DNA of 64,000 bases. It comes from Lacipirellulaceae bacterium. Lineage in GTDB: Bacteria; Planctomycetota; Planctomycetia; Pirellulales; Lacipirellulaceae. The notes below the pieces were generated by a model that worked only from the letters and a program-made list of their open reading frames with translations, was not told where the DNA came from and ran no database searches. This document shows positions 36,889 through 45,132 of this stretch, piece after piece. Where the stretch lies: the NCBI GenBank assembly GCA_040218535.1, contig JAVJRG010000009.1, positions 186,001-250,000 of the forward strand. The letters run 5' to 3'. Made by a program: the position numbers and the translations under genes. Each line of letters starts with the position of its first letter. Positions within the stretch are counted from its first letter, which is position 1.

Positions 36889-37400
36889 AGTCGGTTGAAC
36901 AGCGCTACGTGAGTAGCAACTGAGCGACTGCCTGGAGTTGAATTATTAGGCCCGGCATTAATGCCGGGCCTAATAATTGTCCGAATCGAAACGCTGTACT
37001 ACCACGAAGCGCTACCTCAAAGTTCTCTCCCCGTACAGAATGCGACCGAACGCTAACTAACGCTCTATGCGTCATTCTTGAGTTTTTCTTAACTCGCCTG
37101 TCAGGTTTCACTCTGGAAACTTGATATTTCTTTCGGAACCCAATCCCACCTTCCGTCCCTCCGAAACCCTCCTTTCCTCGAAAGAAGCCTCCCATGTTCC
37201 GCTCTCGCACGCTGCGAGCGCGACGGTTTTCTAGGACCGGTCCGCGCGCTCCACCTGGCAACGACACGTTTGCAGTCAATCGCGGTGCAATTTCCCGCAG
37301 CAAAACGTTTTTCGCAACTGAAACTTTGAAACAGAGAAAAACTTACAAGACATTCAGCGAGTTGTTACCACCTTCACTACCAACTTTAGGGAGAGATCTC
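36889..37400. other. Intergenic region with palindrome and long leader
   Basis: 512 bases without a supported gene. It holds a perfect palindrome at 36941-36978 and then about 420 bases up to the next start. An open frame runs upstream of 37401 but lacks protein-like features, so this is read as a long untranslated leader. Confidence 0.5.
36941..36978. terminator. Perfect 38-bp palindrome, probable transcription stop
   Basis: AATTATTAGGCCCGGCATT is followed directly by its exact inverse complement. It lies 52 bases after the stop of the HAF-repeat gene. The AT-rich outer arms give an A-run/T-rich layout that could act as a terminator in both directions; it could also be a repeat element. Confidence 0.55.
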
Positions 37401-38447
37401 ATGTCCGTTTCAAAAACTACACTCCGTGCCGCTATCGCCTTGTTGTTCGCTTTGAGCCCGGTTGTTGCCCAGGCGAATGAAATCTACGCTCCCGTCGTCA
37501 ACCCGATCTCGCCTCAAGCTGACGACAACGTTCCTGACGTGCGTCGCGTTCCTGGAAAGCACTATACAGACTCATTCGACATGACCCACGTTCCGACGCC
37601 GCATGCGGTTGATCCTACGCGAATTGGTAAGTGGGATGGCCGTGGTGGCGCTCGTGATGGTCTGCGACTGAGCGACTTCAGCGATCAGTTTTCCAACTCG
37701 ATGATCGACGCCCAGGCACAAATCAACGACCCACTATTCGATGCGGTCACGAAGAATGAAACCGCACTGGTCGTTTCTACCCAGTTCGACATGATGCTCG
37801 GCAACGATACTTCGTTGGCAGCGGAACGCATCGGCGGGGGTGTCGAAACATTCGCAACAAGAAGGCAAATCGTCGACCACAACCACCCGGGCGGTTTGCT
37901 TCGCGATATTGATTCGGTTGATATCTGGGGGAGCGAGAATCCCAACCGCGCTGGGTTCTATTCGTTCCAAGGCGATCCGGGCAACACAGCGGTTTACACA
38001 CAACAGGTTCTTGCACCCAACTCGGTCGTTCCCTACATCAGTACGACCGATCTTGCGATGGCACTTGGAGAACCAAACCTAGAACCGTTCCTCGATGTCG
38101 ACGGACTGATGGTGCGCGACGTGGGTACGGGCTTCAACCCCTTCGATGGGCAGTTTGGTCCTGGCGACGCAATCATGTTCAGCCTGGCTCCGATCATGGA
38201 TCCCACGGGTGCCATCATTTACGACGGTGGTGAAATCTGGACTTGGGAATTCGGCAGCCCTGCTCAATTCCTCGACCATGGCGGGCACCTTTGGGACACG
38301 GCCTTCGATGTCCGAGGAACTTTTGGCAGCGAGAGCGAAAACATTGACGCACTCGAAGCCGTTGGTGGCGTACCCGAACCGACTTCGCTGCTGCTCGGTG
38401 CGATGGGACTCGCTTGCTTAGGAATTAGCAGACGGCGGCGTCAGTAG
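37401..38447 (+). CDS. PEP-CTERM protein of unknown function
   Basis: A 348-residue protein starting at the ATG at 37401, with GGGAGAG about 10 bases upstream; the longer frame to 37194 is rejected. The signal peptide ends near QANEIYAP. The mature part has several DxxG-rich loops and no recognised domain. It ends VPEPTSLLLGAMGLACLGI plus RRRR, a canonical PEP-CTERM signal. A strong terminator follows at 38551. Confidence 0.82.
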   Translation: MSVSKTTLRAAIALLFALSPVVAQANEIYAPVVNPISPQADDNVPDVRRVPGKHYTDSFDMTHVPTPHAVDPTRIGKWDGRGGARDGLRLSDFSDQFSNSMIDAQAQINDPLFDAVTKNETALVVSTQFDMMLGNDTSLAAERIGGGVETFATRRQIVDHNHPGGLLRDIDSVDIWGSENPNRAGFYSFQGDPGNTAVYTQQVLAPNSVVPYISTTDLAMALGEPNLEPFLDVDGLMVRDVGTGFNPFDGQFGPGDAIMFSLAPIMDPTGAIIYDGGEIWTWEFGSPAQFLDHGGHLWDTAFDVRGTFGSESENIDALEAVGGVPEPTSLLLGAMGLACLGISRRRRQ

Positions 38448-38550
38448 TATTGTCGAAACCACGAAGCTTCTACCCGCAGGCTAACGCCTTGCGGCTCCTG
38501 GGAGAATCTTCCTGCCGTGCGGCTCAATTTGGAGCAGAACCCCCCCTGTA

Positions 38551-38592
38551 GTCGGCCCGTTACGCAAGAGTGCGTGGCGGGTCGACTTTTTT
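38551..38592 (+). terminator. Rho-independent terminator
   Basis: A long stem (GTCGGCCCGTTACGCA pairing with TGCGTGGCGGGTCGAC around an AGAG loop) is followed by six Ts. It ends the transcript of the 37401-38447 gene. Confidence 0.85.
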
Positions 38593-38654
38593 GCATTCGT
38601 AAACGACTTCAATAATTTCAGCCGCAACGCGTTAGCGTCCGGTTCTCAGAGCAA

Positions 38655-38675
38655 CCGGGGGCTAACGCCCGGCGG
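38655..38675. repeat. Short palindromic repeat (CCGGGGGCTAACGCCCGG type)
   Basis: CCGGGGGCTAACGCCCGGCGG forms a GC-rich hairpin; a degenerate related element (CGCAGGCTAACGCCTTGCG) lies near 38473. These lie in the gap before the convergent GH16 gene. Confidence 0.65.
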
Positions 38676-38698
38676 CTGATAGATTGGCGAGGCTGCTT

Positions 38699-40267
38699 CT
38701 AGCGAGAGCACCGGCGGCTCAAACAACCCGCAGAGAAAGCAAGGATAAGCAGCCACGACGCCGGCTCGGGCACGGCGGCGATCGAGCTTGATGAAGAGTC
38801 ACCGTACTGTTGCCGCCAGACGGTCAGGTCACTGCCGTTAACGAGTGCATCATTGTTGAAGTCGCCGTTGCCCTGCTGCCACTGCAAGAAATCCAGACCA
38901 TCAATGATGCCATCCCCGTTGCCATCCGCATCGTCGATGAGTTCAACGACCGAGAATAAAACATCGTCAATGTGAATTGCGCCTTGTCCTTGATTCGGCT
39001 GGTTGAATAAAAATACCAGCCGTGCCTCGACCGCATTAGCAGGTACGGTATCGCTCAAAACGTGCTCAAACCATTGGTCGTTGGTGGTTGCATCATTGGC
39101 GATCTCGATGGCGGTCGATCCTAGATAGTCCGCGGATCCGAACTGGCCACCGAAGGCGCTATAGTAGTCAAACTTCATGCTTACCACGTTCCCATTGATC
39201 AGGTCATCCACTGAACGGATATAGGAACTCGCCGTCGCTGAAATCTCGTCACCTCCTTCGACGGGGATGCCCTGCTCTGCTCCAGAGAAGTTTTGGCCGC
39301 CGTTGAACTGGCCGAAGATCTTTAACGAGTGACTGCCATCAAGCACTGCTTCGCTCTCGGCGAGCACGTTGGGGATCGAGTTGCCGAACAGGTTCCAGCT
39401 ACTGAGCGAGCCGCCACCGTCTTCGAAGCTGCCATTCTGGAAAGGCGTTATGTCGGTGCTCCGCTCGAAGATTCGCACGTAGTCGACCAACATCTCCTGC
39501 GGCCACACGCTGCTTCCATTGGGCTGCAGTCCGCCCAGAAAGTCACCGCCGACGGCCACGTTGAGATTCACCTCCATCGGGGCTGTTTGACTACTAAGAA
39601 AACCGCCGACCTGAGCATCGGTGATCGTATGGTAATTTACGTCATCGACGAAGAATTTGATCTGCGTGGCGTCCCACTCTACGGCATAGATGTGAAAATC
39701 GTTATGGTAATTCCCCGCCGACGGGCCGTTGTAGTGAATCTCTTCGGTCTCGAACTGGCGACCGAAAAAGTCGGGGCCGTAATGAAAGGCGCTGCTGACG
39801 ATGTCGGGTTGGTGGCCCCGATTCTCCATGATGTCGATCTCGCCCTGCGATGGCCACGGCCAAGTGTTGGTATCGGGCAGTAGCCAAATTGCCGGCCAAG
39901 TGCCTTGCGTGCTAGGCAGTTTGGCGCGAACCTCCCACCGTCCATGCTGCTGGGCGTAGACGCTCTCGACTTTTCCGGAGGTGTATTGCTTCCCACCGTT
40001 GGGCGTGTCGTCTGCCGTCAGCACGAGATTGCCGCCGCTGACCGTGGCACGGTCTGGTCGATACGCTTGGCGTTCGTTATTGAACGGCGTGTTCCAAAAG
40101 ATCGGGTCCCATTTGGTCGTGTCGAGCTGCGTGCCGTTAAATTCGTCGTTCCAGGTGAGGGTCCAACCCTCGGGTGCAATTTGGGCAACGGCTGGAGTCG
40201 CGCTAAAGAGAAGTAGAACCGACCAAACGGCGCAGCACGGTCGGAAATTTTTACGCAGTGGTAGCAC
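38699..40267 (-). CDS. GH16 beta-glucanase with dockerin-like repeats and PEP-CTERM signal
   Basis: A 522-residue exported enzyme (signal to about residue 29). Residues 33-268 form a GH16 domain (laminarinase/lichenase type): LTWNDEFNGTQLDTTKWDP, FNNERQAY, and the catalytic block GEIDIMENRG with E143 as nucleophile, D145, and E148 as acid/base. Residues about 275-435 look like a carbohydrate-binding beta-sandwich. Dockerin-like DADGNGDGIIDGLDFLQWQQG and NGSDLTVWRQQYG precede VPEPAS and a basic tail. It probably cuts beta-1,3- or mixed-linked glucans at the cell surface. Confidence 0.92.
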   Translation of the reverse strand: MLPLRKNFRPCCAVWSVLLLFSATPAVAQIAPEGWTLTWNDEFNGTQLDTTKWDPIFWNTPFNNERQAYRPDRATVSGGNLVLTADDTPNGGKQYTSGKVESVYAQQHGRWEVRAKLPSTQGTWPAIWLLPDTNTWPWPSQGEIDIMENRGHQPDIVSSAFHYGPDFFGRQFETEEIHYNGPSAGNYHNDFHIYAVEWDATQIKFFVDDVNYHTITDAQVGGFLSSQTAPMEVNLNVAVGGDFLGGLQPNGSSVWPQEMLVDYVRIFERSTDITPFQNGSFEDGGGSLSSWNLFGNSIPNVLAESEAVLDGSHSLKIFGQFNGGQNFSGAEQGIPVEGGDEISATASSYIRSVDDLINGNVVSMKFDYYSAFGGQFGSADYLGSTAIEIANDATTNDQWFEHVLSDTVPANAVEARLVFLFNQPNQGQGAIHIDDVLFSVVELIDDADGNGDGIIDGLDFLQWQQGNGDFNNDALVNGSDLTVWRQQYGDSSSSSIAAVPEPASWLLILAFSAGCLSRRCSR

Positions 40268-40342
40268 GGAAGCAATCTCTGTTTCTCTGTCTCGGACCCA
40301 GACTAACCTTAACCGTCCTAGGCCCTGCCTCTTATTCTACGC

Positions 40343-40798
40343 TCAGCGTCCGCGTCGAGATTTGCCTTTTGGCTCGTCTCCGCCGGATTCGAGCACAATA
40401 TCGTAGGTGTTCTCACCGGACTGAATATCGACCGAAAGACCAGAGGTCTTGCCGCTGCCGTAGCGATTCGGGATCAAAGCCTTGCCCGGCATGGGTGGAC
40501 CGCCATTGGGGTCAGGTTTTCCAGGAGCAAATGCCCGCACCGAGACACCGTATTGCCCGGGGACCATGCCAGCTTCGCCGGTGGTAATTACCTGGTAGGT
40601 TCCATCGGACTTGATACTTGCTGACGCCACCTTACCTTCACCCGAAGGGACAAGGCTTACTCTGCCTGTTGTCAGTGGTTCGCCATCAAGAGTCACCTTG
40701 CCGCTAAGTGTCGCATCATAGCCACCGCAGCCAATCGTCGAGAGCGTAGCCAGCAACATCAGTGCGAGTCCGCCCCGCTGCATTCTTAATGTGCTCAT
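40343..40798 (-). CDS. Small lipoprotein with carboxypeptidase-regulatory-like fold
   Basis: From the ATG at 40798 the product is 151 residues. The signal peptide ends in a lipobox (LSTIGCGGY, Cys acylated). The mature part ATLSGKVTLDGEPLTTGRVSLVP resembles the carboxypeptidase-regulatory/transthyretin-like domain common in small planctomycete lipoproteins next to DUF1559 genes. The frame stays open upstream to 41041, but that extension overlaps the DUF1559 gene and hides the signal peptide, so it is rejected. It follows the DUF1559 gene by 79 bases. Confidence 0.8.
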   Translation of the reverse strand: MSTLRMQRGGLALMLLATLSTIGCGGYDATLSGKVTLDGEPLTTGRVSLVPSGEGKVASASIKSDGTYQVITTGEAGMVPGQYGVSVRAFAPGKPDPNGGPPMPGKALIPNRYGSGKTSGLSVDIQSGENTYDIVLESGGDEPKGKSRRGR

Positions 40799-40877
40799 GT
40801 TTCTTCGTTTCGTGGATGGTTGAATAGAGACGGGAAAAGAGACAATCACCCAACGAGAAGTGTGTTCCGACGACACT

Positions 40878-41927
40878 CTATTGGCTATCAACCACCTCTC
40901 CTCGATTACGCGTTGAAAACGCGCGATAAGTCTCGTGGTCGATTGAGTCTGATACAAATTGTACCGAAGAATCGACCATTGCCATATGGACCCCACCAGG
41001 ATGGAAGCTGCGGAATCCGCGAACTTCCGGCCAAATTGCACTCGACTTTAACGATTCGACACTGGTATCGGCCGGGAAAAAGTTCAGAGGCTCGCCGCAG
41101 GTCGCCCAGTCACCGTCTGAGAAAAATGCCGCGCTATGGAAGTCGATCGAAGAAACCGCTTCACCAACGATGTAAGTGTTGCTCGTACCGTCAGCCACGT
41201 CTTTCATCTTCAGCGGATTGAAATAGGTGTTGCGCCAGATCATCCCGTTGCAGCCAGTTTTGTCGTGGCAGTCAGGGGTACTTCCCAGATCGGGTTTCAG
41301 GTCAAGAAGTGAGGTGTCGCCGAGCACTCCCTTGTAGCTCGTCAGTGCAACTTCAATATTCCCGTACCAAAATTGATCGGTCGAGAGCTCTGTCGAGGCG
41401 ACATCCGAAGGACACGATAGCAATGGCAGTGTGGTTGCCAACGCTTCACGGACTGCCGGAACGTTTCTTCTCATTCCCTGGTTGGAAAGGAAGTTGCCCT
41501 CGAAGGCTTGGCCATTCTTCAATTGGTCATAGATTGGTTGCTGCTCGAGATACGGGAGTACTTGCACGATCCAGCCAGCGCCGGTTCGGCCAGTACGATC
41601 TAATTTCGAACAGTTGCCAGGACCCACGTACTGAACAGTGGGAGGATTAACATCATAGTCGACGAAAAGATCCCCTTCGCAGTCTCTGTCGTAAGGAGTG
41701 CTTACAGGAAAAGTTTGCTTCGCTGAGACATGATTTTGGATCGCCAACGACAAGTTCTTGGCGTTATTCGCACAGCTTATGCGACGGGCGGCTTCGCGAG
41801 CTGCTTGTACGGCCGGTAGGAGCAGGCCGACAAGAACTCCGATGATCGCAATGACAACCAATAACTCAACCAGCGTGAAGCCTTTGCGTGTGGCGTTATG
41901 GCTGGGCATCTGCTTGGTCTTCAACAT
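40878..41927 (-). CDS. DUF1559 protein with type IV pilin-like N-terminus
   Basis: About 349 residues from the ATG at 41927, which has GGAG 9 bases upstream; the frame is open to 41963. RKGFTLVELLVVIAIIGVLVG is a prepilin-type motif, followed by AVQAAREAARRISCANNAKN. DGTSNTYIVGEAV and FHPGGVHMAMVDSSVQFVSD complete the DUF1559 pattern. It is followed by a small lipoprotein gene, a common planctomycete arrangement. Confidence 0.92.
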   Translation of the reverse strand: MLKTKQMPSHNATRKGFTLVELLVVIAIIGVLVGLLLPAVQAAREAARRISCANNAKNLSLAIQNHVSAKQTFPVSTPYDRDCEGDLFVDYDVNPPTVQYVGPGNCSKLDRTGRTGAGWIVQVLPYLEQQPIYDQLKNGQAFEGNFLSNQGMRRNVPAVREALATTLPLLSCPSDVASTELSTDQFWYGNIEVALTSYKGVLGDTSLLDLKPDLGSTPDCHDKTGCNGMIWRNTYFNPLKMKDVADGTSNTYIVGEAVSSIDFHSAAFFSDGDWATCGEPLNFFPADTSVESLKSSAIWPEVRGFRSFHPGGVHMAMVDSSVQFVSDSIDHETYRAFSTRNRGEVVDSQ

Positions 41928-42002
41928 TGCTTTGGACTCCATGAGATAAGTGATTGCGATCAATCGCTTTGAACTAAGAACTACCGAGTGAATCTAACGA
42001 GG

Positions 42003-42042
42003 GATCGAGCCGCGGTTTACCCTCCAACAACCACGGCCCGAT
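42003..42042 (-). terminator. Hairpin after the 42056 gene
   Basis: GATCGAGCCGCGGTTT and AACCACGGCCCGATC form an imperfect stem 13 bases past the stop of the minus-strand PEP-CTERM gene. There is no T-run, so it may slow rather than end transcription. Confidence 0.5.
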
Positions 42043-42055
42043 CCTCATCACGGTT

Positions 42056-43690
42056 CTAGCTGCGTCGACGTGTGCCGCCGAGGCAGAGCATTCCAACAAG
42101 TACCAATGCTGCCGCTGCGGGTTCGGGAACATTGCTGAGATTCGGGATCACCGTGCCATACTGCGTATCCCAAACAGTGAGGTCGTCGCCATTGACTGAC
42201 CCGCTGCCATTAGCATCGCCCTCGGCGAGCGTGGTGCCCGTGCCGAAGCCGTTTTGCCAAGTGAGGAAATCGGTTCCATCGACGACGAAGTCGCCGTTGA
42301 AGTCGGCATTGTCAACGACAGCACTGGCGTCATCCAGGCTGATGTTGTCCAAGTAAACGCCGGTAGGATCGAAGTCACTCGCGTTGCTTTCGATTCCGAA
42401 TTGGAAGATATCTCCAACCATATCCGAGGTAATCGTGAAGAAAAGGGAGTGGCTGGTCCAAGTCGTGTCATTCAGACCGGCAATCCCCGTGAGGATATCC
42501 ACGTCCGTTCGACCGGTTTCTGAAAAATCGCCCGAGTCGAGTGTTTTGATGAACATCTCGGCCGTCGCGCTGCCCGAGTCGCCCAATGCGAATTCCGATT
42601 GGTCGCCGCCAGGGAGCTTGATATCGAACGAGAACTCAAGGTTCCTGCCAACGTCATCTGCATCAACGACATAGTCTTGGAAAAGATTCGCATTGACCCT
42701 GTCTGTGCCGTTGCCGTGACCTTGCGTAGTCGGTTCTGCCAAATCGCAGCAGTTGTAGTCGCTGAAGGCATTGAGGTACTGGTCGGTTGGACCACCAGCA
42801 CCCTGGCCGGCGACAACTTGTGAGAAACCTGCCGCTGGGTCTTCATTAGGAGCGGGGTTGGTGCCGTAACCGAACTTATAATTATCGCTACCGTCGAATA
42901 CGTTCACAAAGGTAGACCACCCTCGCTTGCCGTCCGATCCCGGTCCAACACTATTCTCCGACCCGCTGGCCAAGGCGGTTGGATCCGTTCCCGCGAGGCC
43001 GACCGACTGGAAATCCTGAGAGTAGGTCCCGATTCCTGTCGGGGGTGCCACTCCAACAGTATCAATCACGACCGAGCCAAACGGTGCTACATCAGTAGCC
43101 CAAACATTCTCGCCTTGAGTACGAAAACCATACTGCACGTGTCTGCCCGGCGTAGGATCGGTTTGGAAGTTGATGCTAAAAGGACCCGGTGCCGTGAGTT
43201 CCACCTCAACATCGAAGAAACTGCTAAAGTCGGGTGCAAAATCGCGGATAAAAGCATAGGTGGAATGTGCACTAGTGAGTGTTTGGGCGCTCACATTACC
43301 GCTAAACGTGACGTCCTCTCCCACCAAGGCGGGATTTGTGACAAAGAGAACGGCATCCATCGATTTATTACCGCGCTGGCCGGGGCCACCTGGGTTCATG
43401 GGGTCGGCTGCCATTCCGGTTGTGTTTTGGTACCAGAATTCGTTCGGATCATCGACGGTGTTAGGGGAAAGGGTTAGAGAATTAGTTCCGTTGTCGAACT
43501 CGGCTACCAAATCCGCGACTCCCCAGCCGCTGCCAAACACAAACGCACCGCCATTCTCAGGCAGTTCGGAAACGTTCATGAAGCCTTCCCAGGGTGCGCT
43601 GGCATCGACTCCGACAGTCACTTGGGCGGTCGCTTGTGGTGCCAGATAGCTGACCAAGCTAAACAGCGCGATGAAGAGTGTACGTTTCAT
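42056..43690 (-). CDS. PEP-CTERM protein with duplicated surface domain and dockerin-like repeats
   Basis: A 544-residue protein with a signal peptide to about residue 22. Residues 23-210 (WEGFMNVSELPENGGAFVFG) are clearly homologous to the whole mature part of the protein at 43885-44610. Residues about 215-460 form a second beta-rich domain, possibly carbohydrate-binding. DFNGDFVVDGTDFLTWQNGFG and DANGSGSVNGDDLTVWDTQYG are dockerin-like, followed by VPEPAA and RRRS. An operator-like motif lies 28-40 bases upstream of the start (43718-43730). Confidence 0.85.
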   Translation of the reverse strand: MKRTLFIALFSLVSYLAPQATAQVTVGVDASAPWEGFMNVSELPENGGAFVFGSGWGVADLVAEFDNGTNSLTLSPNTVDDPNEFWYQNTTGMAADPMNPGGPGQRGNKSMDAVLFVTNPALVGEDVTFSGNVSAQTLTSAHSTYAFIRDFAPDFSSFFDVEVELTAPGPFSINFQTDPTPGRHVQYGFRTQGENVWATDVAPFGSVVIDTVGVAPPTGIGTYSQDFQSVGLAGTDPTALASGSENSVGPGSDGKRGWSTFVNVFDGSDNYKFGYGTNPAPNEDPAAGFSQVVAGQGAGGPTDQYLNAFSDYNCCDLAEPTTQGHGNGTDRVNANLFQDYVVDADDVGRNLEFSFDIKLPGGDQSEFALGDSGSATAEMFIKTLDSGDFSETGRTDVDILTGIAGLNDTTWTSHSLFFTITSDMVGDIFQFGIESNASDFDPTGVYLDNISLDDASAVVDNADFNGDFVVDGTDFLTWQNGFGTGTTLAEGDANGSGSVNGDDLTVWDTQYGTVIPNLSNVPEPAAAALVLVGMLCLGGTRRRS

Positions 43691-43717
43691 GATTGAACCC
43701 CTGGTGGGAAGTTGAGA

Positions 43718-43730
43718 TGCAAGTGTTTCA
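43718..43730. promoter_or_regulatory. Candidate LacI-type operator
   Basis: TGCAAGTGTTTCA matches the proposed TGWAACWGTTWCA consensus at 11 of 13 positions, just upstream of the 42056-43690 gene. Confidence 0.35.
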
Positions 43731-43836
43731 AATCCCTAGCTGCATTTTACTCAGCAGCTTCGGGTGAAAAAATGTGCTAGCTACTGTTCCGGCAACCGCA
43801 TCGATGCGGCCGATATTAAAATAGTTGTGAAAAGTT

Positions 43837-43868
43837 GCTTGTGCCCGTCCCGAGGGACGGGCACAAGC
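43837..43868 (-). terminator. Strong hairpin after the 43885 gene
   Basis: GCTTGTGCCCGTCCC and GGACGGGCACAAGC pair across a short loop, 16 bases after the stop of the minus-strand gene. On that strand it is followed by AACTTTTC, a weak T-run. Confidence 0.75.
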
Positions 43869-43884
43869 CGAATCAACTCATTGC

Positions 43885-44610
43885 TTACTTACGACGTCGG
43901 CCGACTGCGAGACCAGCGACGCCGAGACCAAACAGAACCAGCGAAGTTGGTTCTGGAATGGCACCAAAGGTGACCGAACCAAACGGTGCGACGTCGGTAA
44001 CCCAAACGTTCTCGCCCGTCATGCGGAAACCATACTGCACGGGACGAGCAGGATCATTGATCAGCGATTGGGTGATGCTGAACGTACCCGTCGAGGAAAT
44101 GGTGGCTGATGTCTCAACTGCACTTGAGAAGTCAGGCTCGAAGTCCTTGATGAAGACTTCAGCAACATGAGCACCAGTCAAAGAGAATGCGTCAATCGTT
44201 CCTGTGAAAGTCAAGGTTTGACCAGCAAAGGTGCCAACTTCATTCACAAAAAGGTTGGCTTCCATGCTTTTATTACCGAGAGCTCCAGGTCCACCATTGT
44301 CATTGGGATCCATTGGATCGTCGCCAGGACGACCAGGTTGGTACCAGAACTCGTTAGGGTCGCCCACGGTATTAGGCGATGTGGTGATCGTGTTGTTTAC
44401 TGCGTCGATGTCGGCAACTAGGTCGGGAACTCCCCAACCGCTACCAAAAACAAAGCCGCCGCCATTGGCTGGCAGTTCTGAGACATTCATAAAGCCTTCC
44501 CACGCGGCACTGCCGTCGACGGTTACCGTAACCGCCTGGGACTGGGCTTGCATTCCGACGACAGCCACGGCGGCCATCAATGCAGATGCAATGAGATTGA
44601 TTCTTTTCAT
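43885..44610 (-). CDS. PEP-CTERM protein, paralogue of the 42056 gene N-terminal domain
   Basis: A 241-residue protein from the ATG at 44610 (the frame is open to 44655). The signal peptide ends near SQAVTVTV. The mature domain WEGFMNVSELPANGGGFVFG, GNKSMEANLF and VQYGFRMTGENVWVTDVAPFGSV is shared nearly motif by motif with the adjacent larger gene. It ends IPEPTSLVLFGLGVAGLAV plus RRRK (PEP-CTERM). The ligand is unknown; location in a GH16/LacI/sugar-symporter locus suggests a role in glycan binding, which is inference. Confidence 0.85.
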   Translation of the reverse strand: MKRINLIASALMAAVAVVGMQAQSQAVTVTVDGSAAWEGFMNVSELPANGGGFVFGSGWGVPDLVADIDAVNNTITTSPNTVGDPNEFWYQPGRPGDDPMDPNDNGGPGALGNKSMEANLFVNEVGTFAGQTLTFTGTIDAFSLTGAHVAEVFIKDFEPDFSSAVETSATISSTGTFSITQSLINDPARPVQYGFRMTGENVWVTDVAPFGSVTFGAIPEPTSLVLFGLGVAGLAVGRRRK

Positions 44611-44797
44611 TAGTCCTATCTCCCTCTCTAGATTGAGATTAGTTGAGCACCACACACGCAGCGCTCCGATTGATAAGTTGCCGACGAATACCGCATTCGA
44701 CGGCGATTAGCGAGTGACCATATCGATTTCGAGTTGAAGCTTTGCGACGCTCGCTACCGAGCAAAGCTTGCTGCCCATTGAGTCGAAATCGTGTTTC

Positions 44798-44810
44798 TGT
44801 AACTGTTTCA
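44798..44810. promoter_or_regulatory. Candidate LacI-type operator
   Basis: TGTAACTGTTTCA is nearly symmetric (TGWAAC, central base, GTTWCA). It lies 188 bases upstream of the 43885-44610 gene and near the LacI gene. Confidence 0.4.
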
Positions 44811-44877
44811 ATATTGTCGAAAATCAAATCAACGCTCGCGCTGGCCCCTCGATCGAAGTGACTCGACGACGTTGATT

Positions 44878-44890
44878 TGGTACTGTTTCA
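44878..44890. promoter_or_regulatory. Candidate LacI-type operator
   Basis: TGGTACTGTTTCA keeps the full right half-site of the 44798 motif and lies exactly 80 bases from it, a spacing that would allow looping. Confidence 0.35.
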
Positions 44891-45132
44891 AATACATTTT
44901 CATAATAGCCGTGCCTGCAACCCTGTCAAGCAATATCTTCCGGAAATCTTGAATAATCAGAAATTGAAGATCAGCTGAGGAAGAGACTGTTTTCAATAGA
45001 CCCAGATGGGCCTAATCCTATGCTTTGCAAAAGCTTAACAATGGTCAAGCAAAAAGCGGCAGGACTTGCCGTAAAGTGTTGCCTTATCCGTTATTTACCG
45101 CAGAATCGACAGAAAGGTTAACGAGCCTTCCG

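Larger units (their letters stand above)
44611..45132. other. Intergenic region with operator-like sites
   Basis: 522 bases without a gene, upstream of the 43885-44610 gene. It carries two copies of a TGTAACTGTTTCA-like motif 80 bases apart. The stretch 44890-45010 is AT-rich, unlike its surroundings. It ends at the stop of the LacI gene. Confidence 0.5.

Noticed and set aside
36905-37303. 132-codon minus-strand frame in the leader before 37401
   Set aside because: No protein features, and it spans a perfect palindrome; read as noncoding.
37194-37400. In-frame upstream extension of the 37401 PEP-CTERM gene
   Set aside because: The extension is basic and low in structure, hides the signal peptide, and the ATG at 37401 has a good ribosome site.
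40799-41041. In-frame upstream extension of the 40343 lipoprotein
   Set aside because: It overlaps the DUF1559 gene, lacks protein-like content and would bury the lipoprotein signal.
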